In this document: positions 1 to 8,601 of the stretch, piece after piece
Layout of the letters: each line of letters begins with the position of its first letter
Numbering within the stretch: the first letter of the stretch is position 1
Assembly: GCA_023269855.1 (NCBI GenBank)
Contig: JAGDWP010000125.1
Coordinates: 1 to 40,105 of the forward strand
DNA from: Nitrososphaerales archaeon
GTDB taxonomy: Archaea > Thermoproteota > Nitrososphaeria_A > Caldarchaeales > Wolframiiraptoraceae
Direction: 5' to 3'
DNA: 40,105 bases
Position numbers and translations under genes: made by a program
Notes under the pieces: model-generated
Told to the model about the DNA's origin: nothing
Seen by the model: only the letters and a program-made list of their open reading frames with translations
The model's database searches: none

Positions 1-62
1 TAGATGGCATAACCCACAATCCATAAGGGAGTCCTAACCCTCTCAAAAAGCTTCACACTCAT
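1..62 (-). CDS. N-terminus of an unidentified protein, cut by the window edge
   Basis: Reading leftward from an ATG at 62 the frame stays open to the edge and gives 20 residues beginning MSVKLFERVRTPLW, followed by a hydrophobic run (IVGYAI) that could open a membrane segment. It would diverge from the gene at 175. Too little is present to recognise a family. The only support is the open frame and its position at a divergent intergenic region. Confidence 0.35.
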   Translation of the reverse strand, partial: MSVKLFERVRTPLWIVGYAI

Positions 63-174
63 AACCCATCAAAAGGGATAAGACTCCCCTAAATCTTAAG
101 GTTACAGCACCACGTTTCCTACGTAAACATTAATTCTGCTAGGATTTTTTACTTAGAGTTATGATCAAAAAATA

Positions 175-1026
175 ATGGGTATGTGGGTAAGGTATAGTGG
201 CTTCAACCAGACGTTGTTTGAATTGATTACAATAGGATACGAGATACTTGATGGGAGAATACTTAATACAAATTCTAAGTGGCTAGCTGAGAAGATAACA
301 AGCATGGGTGGAAGAGTAGTTAGAATGGTTACCATAGGAGACTCTATTAAAGATATTAGTTCATCTATAAGAGAAGCCGTAAAGAGGAATGTCGACTGGA
401 TTATAACTTCAGGAGGTCTTGGACCAACCTATGACGACGTCACGCTTGAAGGCGTTGCTAAAGCTTTAAACAGAAAACTAGTCCTAAACAAGAAAGCATA
501 CGAAATGCTTAAGGAAAGATACAAAATGCTTGCAGAACAAGGCGTTGTAGAATCCTCAGAACTTACACCTTCAAGGCTTAAGATGGCTATGCTTCCAAAA
601 GGAGCTAGACCCCTCAGGAATAGAGTAGGGTCAGCTCCAGGCGTTCTATTAAAACAGGGGAGAACATGGATTGCTTGTCTTCCAGGTGTTCCAGCCGAAC
701 TATACAGTATATTTGAAGAAGAATTACAGCCCCTAATACTAAAGACTATAAAGAAAGTATATAAAGCTGATATAACGCTTCACGTTAGGAGGATTGCAGA
801 ATCAAGTATTGCTCCTAGAATCGTGCAGATCGTTAAGAGATTCGATGGAGTATATATAAAAACTCATCCCAAAACCATTGAGGATGGAATCTCCAAGATA
901 GAGATTCAAATATCAGCAATGGCGAATAGAGAAGACGTAGTGAAGAAGAAAGCCGGGGAGATAGAAAAGATAATCAAAGAAATTGTTATAGAAATGGGTG
1001 GAGAGATATATACTGTTGAGTCTTGA
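175..1026 (+). CDS. CinA-like molybdopterin-binding-domain (MoaB/Mog fold) protein
   Basis: The 283-residue protein matches the archaeal CinA N-terminal domain, often annotated as nicotinamide-nucleotide amidase-related or competence/damage-inducible protein A. Visible hallmarks are the opening ITIGYEILDGR near residues 19-29, the TSGGLGPTYDD loop near 79-89 that forms the phosphate/pterin-binding site in this fold, GSAPG and the LPGVPAEL segment around 155-185. The C-terminal PncC amidase domain of bacterial CinA is absent, as is usual in archaea, so pyrophosphatase-type activity on damaged nucleotides is possible but not shown. ATG at 175 or 181 may be too early: family members usually begin close to the ITIG strand, and TTG at 214 is a plausible alternative start. 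Confidence 0.8.
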   Translation: MGMWVRYSGFNQTLFELITIGYEILDGRILNTNSKWLAEKITSMGGRVVRMVTIGDSIKDISSSIREAVKRNVDWIITSGGLGPTYDDVTLEGVAKALNRKLVLNKKAYEMLKERYKMLAEQGVVESSELTPSRLKMAMLPKGARPLRNRVGSAPGVLLKQGRTWIACLPGVPAELYSIFEEELQPLILKTIKKVYKADITLHVRRIAESSIAPRIVQIVKRFDGVYIKTHPKTIEDGISKIEIQISAMANREDVVKKKAGEIEKIIKEIVIEMGGEIYTVES

Positions 1027-1252
1027 GAGGATGAATAATGGTGAGAAGGGTAGGCCTTACAGGATTTCTGAAAGCTATATAAGATTCCTAGACCACATTT
1101 AGCGGAGCCGTATGACAATCATGCATCCATAAGAATTTTTCGAGATTTTTGACAACTCCAGCCTGAATTAAAGTTTTAGGGTCTCCTGATAAAGTCAAAG
1201 TGTAATGTATAATTATTGATATATACGTAGATTTGTTTAGAGTAGATCTGGT

Positions 1253-1609
1253 ATGTTTGAGTTTAAGCAGGCTTTGATTATTAGGTGTGACTTGAAGATG
1301 AGTGTTGGGAAATTAGCTGTACAAGTAGCTCATGCATCAATATCTGCAGCAGAAGAATGTAGAAAAATCAATATTGAATGGTTTAATAAATGGATTAGTG
1401 AAGGTCAGAAAAAAGTTGTATTAAGAGTCCAAAGCCTCCAAGAACTACTAGACTTATACGACAAAGCAAAAATGATGAAACTACCAGCTGCCCTAATCGA
1501 GGATGCAGGATTAACAGAGCTTGAACCAGGTACGATTACAGCGTTAGGCATAGGACCTGCACCAACAGATAGAATTGATAAAGTGACTGGAAGCCTACCA
1601 CTACTATAG
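1253..1609 (+). CDS. pth2: Peptidyl-tRNA hydrolase, Pth2 type
   Basis: This 118-residue protein has the length and layout of archaeal/eukaryotic Pth2, which releases the peptide from prematurely dropped peptidyl-tRNA in the cytoplasm. The N-terminal strand (QALIIRCDLKMSVGKLAVQV) holds the conserved Lys and is followed by AHAS; KVVLRVQS, the ALIEDAGLTEL stretch and the ending TALGIGPAPTDRIDKVTG are all family hallmarks. A TATA-like ATTGATATATA lies about 30 nt upstream of the ATG, which suggests a very short leader. The truD gene follows after 19 nt, a translation/tRNA-maintenance pair probably transcribed together. Confidence 0.95.
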   Translation: MFEFKQALIIRCDLKMSVGKLAVQVAHASISAAEECRKINIEWFNKWISEGQKKVVLRVQSLQELLDLYDKAKMMKLPAALIEDAGLTELEPGTITALGIGPAPTDRIDKVTGSLPLL

Positions 1610-1628
1610 ATTCCAAACATTATATTTC

Positions 1629-3053
1629 ATGCGTAATATCATGGATAATGGTTTAAGGGACTTGTTCATGGATGACTATAAACCAGTCTTGTCATCTCTT
1701 AAGATTGAGGACATTGAGAAATTCATAGGGATGACAGAGTACGTTTCAAAGAGTGTGGGCGTTGGCGGTATAATAAAAGCTAAACCTGAAGATTTCATGG
1801 TATGGGAAACCCTCGAATCAGGTGAAGACGCAAAAAGATTATTCGAATTATCTTCGTTCTTGGAGAGCTACGGTAACCATCTACTATGTGTTATGAAGAA
1901 AGTCAACATAGATACTATTAGAGCTTTAAGCTTAATAGCTAAAAGACTAAACCTTAGAAGCAGAGAAATAGGAATCTGTGGAATTAAAGATAAAGTAAGC
2001 ATTAGTTGGCAGTTCCTAACTATACCATCACATGCAGTAGAAAGCCCGAGGACGCTAGAAATAAACAGTTTCATAGAAGTTAAACCCATTAAATATGTTA
2101 AACACAAGCTGTCCTCACGTCAACTACGAAATAACACCTTCCATGTTATCATAAGATACCCGAGGATTACGGATACCTCTCTAATAGATGAAATAGTAAG
2201 AGAGTTAAAGATTAAAGGTGTTCCAAATTATTATGGTCATCAACGTTTCGGGATAACCAGACCTATTACACCTATCGTAGGATTGCTAATCATGAAAAAC
2301 GAACTAAGAAAAGCTGTAGCCGCATTCCTCTCAGATTATACGGATCTAGAAAGTGAGAGAAACAGATTATTAAGGAAGGAGCTGGCAGAAAGATGGGAGT
2401 TAGAGTGGGCCAGCGAGCATTTTCCAAGAAGCTTAACTTATGAAAGAATCTTGATTGACAGCCTCAGAAAACATCCAGGAGATTATGTTAAATGCTTGAG
2501 GGCTCTCCCATTAAGACTTAGGAGACTGCTAGTTGAGTCTGTGGCTGCTAGAATTTTCAACTCAACTCTCTCAAAGATAATAAAAGAAGATAGATTCAAT
2601 GAATTAGAAGTGGGGGACATCGTCTTACCATTAAATCCAAGCGGTCGAGCTGATAAGAATAAGCCGATAAATGTGACCAGTGGAAACATTAGACAGATTG
2701 AGAAACTTGTTAAGAATGGGAAAATGGTGGTTGCGTTACCGTCTCCCGGCTATCTATCTCCCCTACCTAGAAGTTCTAAAGGAGAAATAATGTTACAAGT
2801 GATGGAGGAGGAAGGGGTAGATTTTAAAGATTTCAAGGTTGAAGGATTACCTGAAGCATCAACTAAAGGTTCTCTGAGACCAATAAAGATTCCGAAATGG
2901 ACTTGTTCAGTAAACTCTGTAAGTGACGAGTCTGTAACATTCTTCTTCACCCTTCCACCAGGTTCATATGCAACTGTACTGTTGCGAGAGATAATGAAGC
3001 CTGAAAACCCGCTAGCATACATCGGTAGATTCCAAGACAATCCACATAGATAA
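1629..3053 (+). CDS. truD: tRNA pseudouridine synthase TruD
   Basis: TruD/Pus7-family enzyme of 474 residues, which isomerises uridine at position 13 of tRNA. The catalytic motif is visible as GIKDKVSISWQ (about residues 117-127, with the conserved Asp), followed by NYYGHQRFG near 200-208 and a long central insertion typical of archaeal members. The C-terminus returns to the catalytic fold with LPPGSYATVLLREIMKP. The first ATG (1629) adds only four residues before a second ATG (1641), and either could be the start. It lies 19 nt after pth2 on the same strand, so co-transcription is likely. Confidence 0.95.
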   Translation: MRNIMDNGLRDLFMDDYKPVLSSLKIEDIEKFIGMTEYVSKSVGVGGIIKAKPEDFMVWETLESGEDAKRLFELSSFLESYGNHLLCVMKKVNIDTIRALSLIAKRLNLRSREIGICGIKDKVSISWQFLTIPSHAVESPRTLEINSFIEVKPIKYVKHKLSSRQLRNNTFHVIIRYPRITDTSLIDEIVRELKIKGVPNYYGHQRFGITRPITPIVGLLIMKNELRKAVAAFLSDYTDLESERNRLLRKELAERWELEWASEHFPRSLTYERILIDSLRKHPGDYVKCLRALPLRLRRLLVESVAARIFNSTLSKIIKEDRFNELEVGDIVLPLNPSGRADKNKPINVTSGNIRQIEKLVKNGKMVVALPSPGYLSPLPRSSKGEIMLQVMEEEGVDFKDFKVEGLPEASTKGSLRPIKIPKWTCSVNSVSDESVTFFFTLPPGSYATVLLREIMKPENPLAYIGRFQDNPHR

Positions 3054-3232
3054 TTTTCATAATTATCAACAGAGACCAGCATATTCTTCTCTTAAATTTT
3101 GTAGAGAAATCTTTTAATCCTTAGAGGAAGAACCTGTATATCAAGAACAGATTCTTATTCTACTTACCCGTTTGTGGTCACGATATTATTTATATTCTGA
3201 CTTAGTGTTAGATATCGTTAAGGTTTGAGGGA

Positions 3233-3868
3233 TTGTATATAGCGAGAAGCGAGAATACTAATGCTACATGGATCATCATATTAATCAATATTATTGTTTT
3301 TCTTCTGGTTAGACTAAACCCTAAACTCGTACTAGATTTTGCAACCATCCCTATACTAACTATTACATTTACTCAACCTTATAGAATACTAACCTCAATG
3401 TTCATCCACTACGATATACTACATTTATTCTTCAATATGTTTGCATTATTCATATTTGGACCAGACATAGAGAAAGTATTAGGAAAACCACGGTACTTAG
3501 CATTATACTTCATAAGCGGATTCATGGCAGCTGTTATCCATGCATATTATATCTTCCTGTTTTTCCCTGTTAGAAACTTACTGATGACTCCCGCAATAGG
3601 GGCTTCAGGCGCTATCTACGGTGTAATGGCTGCATACGGTGTACTGTTTCCAACTAGACGGTTGATAGCTTTCATCGGTTTCCCAATAATGGCCCCCGCA
3701 ATCATAGTAATAATAGTATTAGCGTTAATCCAGACCCTTTATGCCTTTGTAGCTCCATACTCTCAAGTTGCATACGCAGCTCACGTAGGAGGCTTCATCA
3801 CAGGACTAGTAATGACTTTTATTTTCAGACAAGGATTAAGAAGATATACCTTATATCACTATTTCTAA
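3233..3868 (+). CDS. Rhomboid-family intramembrane serine protease
   Basis: A 211-residue membrane protein with about six hydrophobic segments. Rhomboid hallmarks are the HLFFNM motif (His64, Asn68) in the second helix, GASG at 123-126 with nucleophile Ser125, and the partner histidine His184 in AAHVGGFITG. It should cleave transmembrane substrates within the lipid bilayer; the substrate cannot be inferred. The start is a TTG preceded at a suitable distance by GAGGG; no in-frame ATG exists nearby. A TATA-like TTTATATT sits about 40 nt upstream. It is probably a single-gene unit. Confidence 0.92.
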   Translation: MYIARSENTNATWIIILINIIVFLLVRLNPKLVLDFATIPILTITFTQPYRILTSMFIHYDILHLFFNMFALFIFGPDIEKVLGKPRYLALYFISGFMAAVIHAYYIFLFFPVRNLLMTPAIGASGAIYGVMAAYGVLFPTRRLIAFIGFPIMAPAIIVIIVLALIQTLYAFVAPYSQVAYAAHVGGFITGLVMTFIFRQGLRRYTLYHYF

Positions 3869-4016
3869 GAATCTATCGATTAAAGTTCAAGCATTTATTG
3901 CAGGGATAAATGACTCACGGTTAAGTATAGTGAGTAAATTAACTTTTTAAACTAGTCGTTAGCTTGATGTTCCAATAACGCTAATTAGTTGAGAAGTATT
4001 TTTCCACTAATTATCA

Positions 4017-4024
4017 TTTAAATA
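4017..4024 (+). promoter_or_regulatory. TATA box for nuoBCD
   Basis: TTTAAATA, preceded by an A/T-rich stretch, lies 57 nt before the nuoB ATG. Transcription would start near 4050 and give a leader of about 30 nt that includes GAGGT at about 4071-4075, a suitable ribosome-binding site. Confidence 0.5.
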
Positions 4025-4080
4025 CAGCTTTTATCTTAGAAGAAAGTGACGCTTACAAATTGGGAATAGAGGTTATGTGA

Positions 4081-4740
4081 ATGACTCTTGAGCAATTTAA
4101 TCTTATTCGGAGGATTCCAAAGAAGACGAGTATATTTGGTTATACTCTCGCATACTCGAAGAACATTCTTGAAGCAATAGTTGAAGAAGTTGTTCCAGAA
4201 GATGAGAGAGAAGAAGCAATCAAAGAATATGGTTTAGGAAAACCATTGAAGATCATTAAAGGAGGAGAAACTCATTATATTCTACAAGTAATCAAGAATA
4301 ACTCATTAATACGTTACCTAGTGAACTGGGGTAGGATGGCTTCTCTATGGCCAGCTCATTTAACAACTGCATGCTGTAGCGTAGAGTTTGGAGCAGTATC
4401 TAGCTCAAGATACGATCCCGAAAGATTTGGATGGATACCTGCAACAGGTTCTCTGAGACAGTCAGATGTACTGTTAGTTGAGGGAACCGTTAACGCGAAG
4501 ATGGCTCAAAGAGTTAGGATGATCTATGACCAGATGCCGAACCCTAAATGGGTGATAGCGATGGGCGCATGCGCTATCTCTGGAGGACTATATGCTAAAG
4601 ACTCATACAATGTTATACAAGGCTTGAATGACATAGTCCCAGTAGACGTATATGTTCCAGGATGCCCACCAAGACCTGAAACACTATTTCAAGGATTCCT
4701 CCTTCTAAGAGATAAAATCCTGAAATCGAGGTTGGAGTAA
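4081..4740 (+). CDS. nuoB: NADH-quinone oxidoreductase (complex I-like) subunit B
   Basis: This 219-residue protein is the NuoB/PSST subunit that carries the terminal iron-sulfur cluster N2 next to the quinone site. All four cluster ligands are visible: the tandem pair Cys98-Cys99 in TTACCSVEFG, Cys164 in MGACAISGG and Cys195 in VPGCPPRPE. An N-terminal extension of about 80 residues precedes the core domain, longer than in many bacterial NuoB. The nuoC start follows one base after the stop. The presence of NuoB, C and D but no NuoE/F/G nearby suggests a complex fed by ferredoxin or another donor, as in other archaeal complex I-like enzymes; this is inference. Confidence 0.96.
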   Translation: MTLEQFNLIRRIPKKTSIFGYTLAYSKNILEAIVEEVVPEDEREEAIKEYGLGKPLKIIKGGETHYILQVIKNNSLIRYLVNWGRMASLWPAHLTTACCSVEFGAVSSSRYDPERFGWIPATGSLRQSDVLLVEGTVNAKMAQRVRMIYDQMPNPKWVIAMGACAISGGLYAKDSYNVIQGLNDIVPVDVYVPGCPPRPETLFQGFLLLRDKILKSRLE

Positions 4741-4741
4741 G

Positions 4742-5233
4742 ATGACGTGGGAGAAGCTCAGAAAAATCATAGAAAACGTGAAAAGAATGTTCAAAAATGA
4801 TGTAGAAGAAGTATTCTTAGAAAAGAAGATAGCTAAGATTATAGTAAAGAAAGAAAAGCTGCTTGAACTAGCTAGATATCTTAGAGATATTCATCAATTC
4901 GACCATGTTAAAGGTGTTACTGGAGTGGATCTATCACGATTAAAAGAAGGTGGAGGACCTTACATTGAAGTAATATACCATGTTGGAAGCCTAGATGATC
5001 CAGAGCTGAATGACAGCATATTGAATGTTTCAGTGAAACTGGATATCGATAATCCCGTGGTAACTTCTCTATATTCTATCTGGCCCAGCGTTGAATATCA
5101 TGAAAGGGAAGTATATGAGATGCTGGGAGTAAACTTTCAAGGGCATCCAAACTTAAAGAGACTACTTCTCCCCGAGTACTGGATGGATTTGCCTCCTCTC
5201 AGAAAAGATTACAAAGTTCCAGGACGTGATTAA
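4742..5233 (+). CDS. nuoC: NADH-quinone oxidoreductase subunit C
   Basis: At 163 residues this is the standalone 30-kDa (NuoC) subunit, a structural part of the connecting arm of complex I that binds NuoD. The C-terminal signature is clear: YHEREVYEMLGVNFQGHP followed by LKRLLLPEYW and the PLRKDY ending characteristic of the family. It starts one base after the nuoB stop and ends two bases before nuoD, so the three genes form a tight operon with probable translational coupling. Confidence 0.94.
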   Translation: MTWEKLRKIIENVKRMFKNDVEEVFLEKKIAKIIVKKEKLLELARYLRDIHQFDHVKGVTGVDLSRLKEGGGPYIEVIYHVGSLDDPELNDSILNVSVKLDIDNPVVTSLYSIWPSVEYHEREVYEMLGVNFQGHPNLKRLLLPEYWMDLPPLRKDYKVPGRD

Positions 5234-5235
5234 AA

Positions 5236-6456
5236 ATGGTGCTAGAAGAGAAAAAGAAGATAGAAGTATACGATACTGGAGGCCCGAGACTTACTTTCAG
5301 TTATGGTCCACAGCATCCGGGGACGGGTCACTTCAGGATGATAGTAACGGTTAGCGGGGACACAGTAGTCGACTTAGAGCCTGATCCTGGATTTGTTCAT
5401 AGAGGAGAGGAAAAGATGGCTGAGTATAAGACATGGATTACGAATATACCGCATCTAGAGAGACCTGCAATCCTTGATGCAGCTGGAATGGTTATACCTT
5501 ACTGCTTAACGGTTGAGAAGCTTATAGATGTTGAGATACCAGAGAGAGCTAAATACCTTAGAACAATTGTGGCTGAACTTGACCGTATCGCAAGCCACCT
5601 ATACTGGTTCTCCCTATACGGGATATTCCTAGGTCACAGCACGATGTTTCTATGGTGTGTTAACGATAGAGAATACATACTAGACCTATCCCAGTCGATA
5701 ACTGGTCAGAGGTTCACTCATGCATACTATGTACCTGGAGGAGTGAGAAATGATGCTCCAAAACATGTACCGAAGAATCTAGTTAAAGAATTCAAGCTAT
5801 ACTACTCTAGAATGCTCGGTAGAGAGCCGAGGGAGGATGAACTAAGTGAAGACTTTAAAAAATATATCCTAGCTGTAGTAGATTTCATGGATCTTAGGCT
5901 AGACCACTACTATCAAATGTTCTTCAATAGTGAGATATTCATCGAGAGAACAAAAAATATAGGTGTGCTAAAGAGAGAAGACGCTATTAGGTTAGGTGTT
6001 CCAGGAACAACTCTAAGAGCTTCAGGAGTCAAATATGATACTAGAGTAAATGACCCGTATGACGCTTACCCATATCTGAAATTCAACATACCCGTTGGGA
6101 CTAGAGGAGACTGTTACGATAGAGCAATGGTCGGTTTTCAAGAAATAAGAGAGAGCCTAAAGATTATTCAACAAGCGGTTGAGCAGATCCCCGATGGCCC
6201 CATCAAGCTTAAACAGCATCCAATAGTTATAAGAGTTCCAAAAGGAGAAGCCATCGCTAGAGCTGAAGCAGCGAGAGGAGAAATATTATACTATATCGTA
6301 AGCGATGGCACAGACAAACCTTACAGGCTTAGAATGATCACTCCAAGCTTTAGACTTCTACCCGCCTTAAAACATCTCACGATAGGTTCTAGAATAGCAG
6401 ACATCCCACCAATATACTGGAGCCTAAACTACTGGCCAGTAGAAGCAGACAGATAA
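5236..6456 (+). CDS. nuoD: NADH-quinone oxidoreductase subunit D
   Basis: The 406-residue protein is the 49-kDa NuoD subunit, which forms most of the quinone-binding pocket and descends from the [NiFe] hydrogenase large subunit. The YGPQHPGTGHFR motif near residues 24-35 holds the quinone-contacting histidine region, and FVHRGEEKMAE near 54-64 matches the conserved second segment. The hydrogenase nickel-binding CxxC motifs are absent, so this is not a hydrogenase. The C-terminus ends in EADR, corresponding to the conserved DR end of the family, but the usual GSIDP-type stretch before it reads YWSLNYWP. No subunit H, A, J-N or I gene follows; the next gene is a regulator. Confidence 0.95.
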   Translation: MVLEEKKKIEVYDTGGPRLTFSYGPQHPGTGHFRMIVTVSGDTVVDLEPDPGFVHRGEEKMAEYKTWITNIPHLERPAILDAAGMVIPYCLTVEKLIDVEIPERAKYLRTIVAELDRIASHLYWFSLYGIFLGHSTMFLWCVNDREYILDLSQSITGQRFTHAYYVPGGVRNDAPKHVPKNLVKEFKLYYSRMLGREPREDELSEDFKKYILAVVDFMDLRLDHYYQMFFNSEIFIERTKNIGVLKREDAIRLGVPGTTLRASGVKYDTRVNDPYDAYPYLKFNIPVGTRGDCYDRAMVGFQEIRESLKIIQQAVEQIPDGPIKLKQHPIVIRVPKGEAIARAEAARGEILYYIVSDGTDKPYRLRMITPSFRLLPALKHLTIGSRIADIPPIYWSLNYWPVEADR

Positions 6457-6540
6457 TCTCAAAAATAATCTCTAAAACTCTGAGAAGTTAAGAAGCGAGT
6501 TTTTCTATATAATTGTTTTATATATGCTTATATAAGGCTG

Positions 6541-6556
6541 AAGAGAGTAATCTCTT
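6541..6556. promoter_or_regulatory. Dyad AAGAGA-GTAA-TCTCTT before the TrmB-type regulator
   Basis: A perfect 6-bp inverted repeat with a 4-nt spacer sits between the TATA-rich region (about 6509-6535) and the ATG at 6567. Its position just past the expected transcription start fits an autoregulatory operator or a small 5' hairpin. It is short enough to occur by chance in A/T-rich DNA. Confidence 0.35.
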
Positions 6557-6566
6557 AGACAATGCA

Positions 6567-7640
6567 ATGATAGATGAAATAGAACTAGATACTAGGAATG
6601 AGTTACTCTTAAAAACTCTAGAGGAGCTAGGTTTAACAAAGCTTGAGTCAAGAGTTTACCTTACGATCTTAAGAAAAGGGATATGTAAATCCTCAGAGAT
6701 ACTAACTGAATTGAAGATACATCAGCCTCAGCTCTACGACATAATATTATCTTTGCAGAAGAAGGGGTTTATAGTTATTCAGCCTGGGAAACCAAAATAT
6801 TATAGTGCGATTGATCCATTGGTTATAATTGAGAAGAGGATTCATCAACTTTCAGAATTAAAGAGTCATGTAAGAGAATTAATCCAAGAAATTGAGTCTT
6901 CCCGAGAGATGTATACGCCTCATATGTGGATTATTAAGGGACGTCAGAATATGATCGCTTATGCCAAGAAGCTGATCCAACAAGCTAATGTAGAGATCCA
7001 GATATTAGTCGACCATATCACTTTCTCCAAGCTTGCTGAAGAACTTGTAAAATCCAAGCTTAAAGGTGTTCACATATGTCTTATTATTTATCCACAAGAA
7101 TACGATAAATCCTTAAGAGAGTTTTTGGAGAAAATTAAAACTGTTAAACTTAGTCCTGCAGGACAATTCTGTCTAATAGTGGATTCCAGTGTGGGGATGT
7201 ATGGACCTGGTCGACTTACCACACATTTTTATGATGTTGGAAGGGATGAGTATAGTATATTGTTCGATGAAGTAATTACTGCGGAGACGTTAGCAAACTA
7301 CTTTTATCACTTATGGGCTTCTCTAAAATACCTTTTCCCTACATCAATTGACATAAATGAGTTCCCGAAAAGATTTGTAAATCATAGATCTGCTGTTTCA
7401 GAGATTCTCAAGCTAACAGAAGCAGGGTACAAAGTCCTTGCAGAAGTTAAGGGTAAATGGGCTAGGTCTGTTAAACCTTTTGTTGGCAAGGGTAAAGTAG
7501 TATGTACGGAATCTAACCCTCTTTGCGTTACATTCACGCTAGAAACTGATGATGGAAAGAAAGTCAAAGTCGGTGGAAGAGTTGGTCAACTGCATGATGT
7601 TGAAGCAGACCACATAACCCTCTTCTTAGAGAAAATATAG
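6567..7640 (+). CDS. TrmB-family sugar-sensing transcriptional regulator
   Basis: From the ATG at 6567 the protein has 357 residues; the frame also opens upstream at TTG 6513, but that stretch overlaps the TATA-rich promoter. The N-terminus is a winged helix (LGLTKLESRVYLTIL through LYDIILSLQKKGFI, then the wing), the DNA-binding domain of TrmB proteins. The middle has a phospholipase-D-like effector region. The C-terminus (DGKKVKVGGRVGQLHDVEAD) matches the small beta-barrel domain that, with the middle part, binds sugars in Thermococcus and Pyrococcus TrmB/TrmBL. It converges on the FAH gene and lies next to an ABC sugar-importer island, so regulation of that island is the natural inference. 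Specificity cannot be read. Confidence 0.85.
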   Translation: MIDEIELDTRNELLLKTLEELGLTKLESRVYLTILRKGICKSSEILTELKIHQPQLYDIILSLQKKGFIVIQPGKPKYYSAIDPLVIIEKRIHQLSELKSHVRELIQEIESSREMYTPHMWIIKGRQNMIAYAKKLIQQANVEIQILVDHITFSKLAEELVKSKLKGVHICLIIYPQEYDKSLREFLEKIKTVKLSPAGQFCLIVDSSVGMYGPGRLTTHFYDVGRDEYSILFDEVITAETLANYFYHLWASLKYLFPTSIDINEFPKRFVNHRSAVSEILKLTEAGYKVLAEVKGKWARSVKPFVGKGKVVCTESNPLCVTFTLETDDGKKVKVGGRVGQLHDVEADHITLFLEKI

Positions 7641-7661
7641 AGAGGATAGATGAGCCGGGTT

Positions 7662-8591
7662 TTAATGTTTCTTCAGGTTTAATGCTTTCGCAAAGTCTTC
7701 TCTTACCCTAACTCCTTCTACAGGATTTCTAAGTATCCCTATGCCTTCGATCTCAGCTTCTATTAGATCCCCTGGATAAATAGGACCAGCTGGTGGGCTT
7801 CCACTAGTTATAATATCTCCTGGATTAAGAGTTATAAACGTAGAGATAAAGGAAATTATTTCATTGAATTTGAATCTCATATATTTAGTAGAAGATTGTG
7901 ATTCTATCCTACCATTTCTCCTTCTAACCATTTTTAAGTCTGACACATCCTTAAGCTCATCTCTAGTTACTACTATAGGTCCCATAGGAGCGAAAGTATC
8001 TATGGATTTAGCCCATTGCTGTAGTTCTCTGGTCAATAACTCTATATCATGCGCTGTAATATCATTGAATATAGTGAACCCAAAGATGTAATTCCATGCT
8101 TCATCTTCGGTAACATTTTTACATCTTTTTGAGATTATGCATGCAAGCTCATATTCATGGTATACTTCTCCATAATTTTCAGGTATCATTATGGGATCCA
8201 TGTGTCCGATGATCGCAGAAGGAGCCTTAAGAAAGATCTGAGGTACTGGTAGATATTGCAAACCGAGGATTCTTCTATAATCTTCGAAATTGAGACCTGT
8301 GCAAATTATTTTTGAAGGATTTGTTATAGGTGGAAGAAATTTAATTTCCTTAAGATCCCATAATCCTGAATGGATTCTTCCTTTTAGGGCTTCATCCTCT
8401 ATCTCTTTCGCAATATTAATAGCTTCATGATATTGAATGAAAAGTTTTAAATCAGTAAACGTATCCTTGGGTATGAGGCGCTCTTTCAAAAATCTATATG
8501 CGTTAATTCTTAGATCTATGACTTTGTTTTCTTCAGGCATTAGTAATCCTAGACGAGGTTCTCCACCAATGCTGAATGCAAGTATCCTCAT
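7662..8591 (-). CDS. Fumarylacetoacetate hydrolase (FAH)-family protein
   Basis: This 309-residue protein carries the FAH fold, a metal-dependent family that cleaves C-C bonds, hydrates or dehydrates 2-oxo acids, or decarboxylates. The metal ligands are visible as Glu146 and Glu148 in YHEYELACII and Asp177 in FNDITAHD; TSGSPP near the C-terminus is the conserved glycine-rich loop. Members act in aromatic meta-cleavage but also in archaeal sugar-acid pathways (for example 2-keto-3-deoxyarabinonate dehydratase in Saccharolobus, from knowledge of the family). With an ABC sugar importer and a KDG kinase nearby, a role on a keto-deoxy sugar acid is likely. It starts 10 nt after the amidohydrolase stop, so both are one operon. 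Confidence 0.85.
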   Translation of the reverse strand: MRILAFSIGGEPRLGLLMPEENKVIDLRINAYRFLKERLIPKDTFTDLKLFIQYHEAINIAKEIEDEALKGRIHSGLWDLKEIKFLPPITNPSKIICTGLNFEDYRRILGLQYLPVPQIFLKAPSAIIGHMDPIMIPENYGEVYHEYELACIISKRCKNVTEDEAWNYIFGFTIFNDITAHDIELLTRELQQWAKSIDTFAPMGPIVVTRDELKDVSDLKMVRRRNGRIESQSSTKYMRFKFNEIISFISTFITLNPGDIITSGSPPAGPIYPGDLIEAEIEGIGILRNPVEGVRVREDFAKALNLKKH

Positions 8592-8601
8592 ATCTCTAAG
8601 C

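Noticed and set aside
5236-6456. Reading nuoD as a [NiFe] hydrogenase large subunit
   Set aside because: The N- and C-terminal CxxC metal-binding motifs are absent and the quinone-site motif and neighbours fit NuoD.
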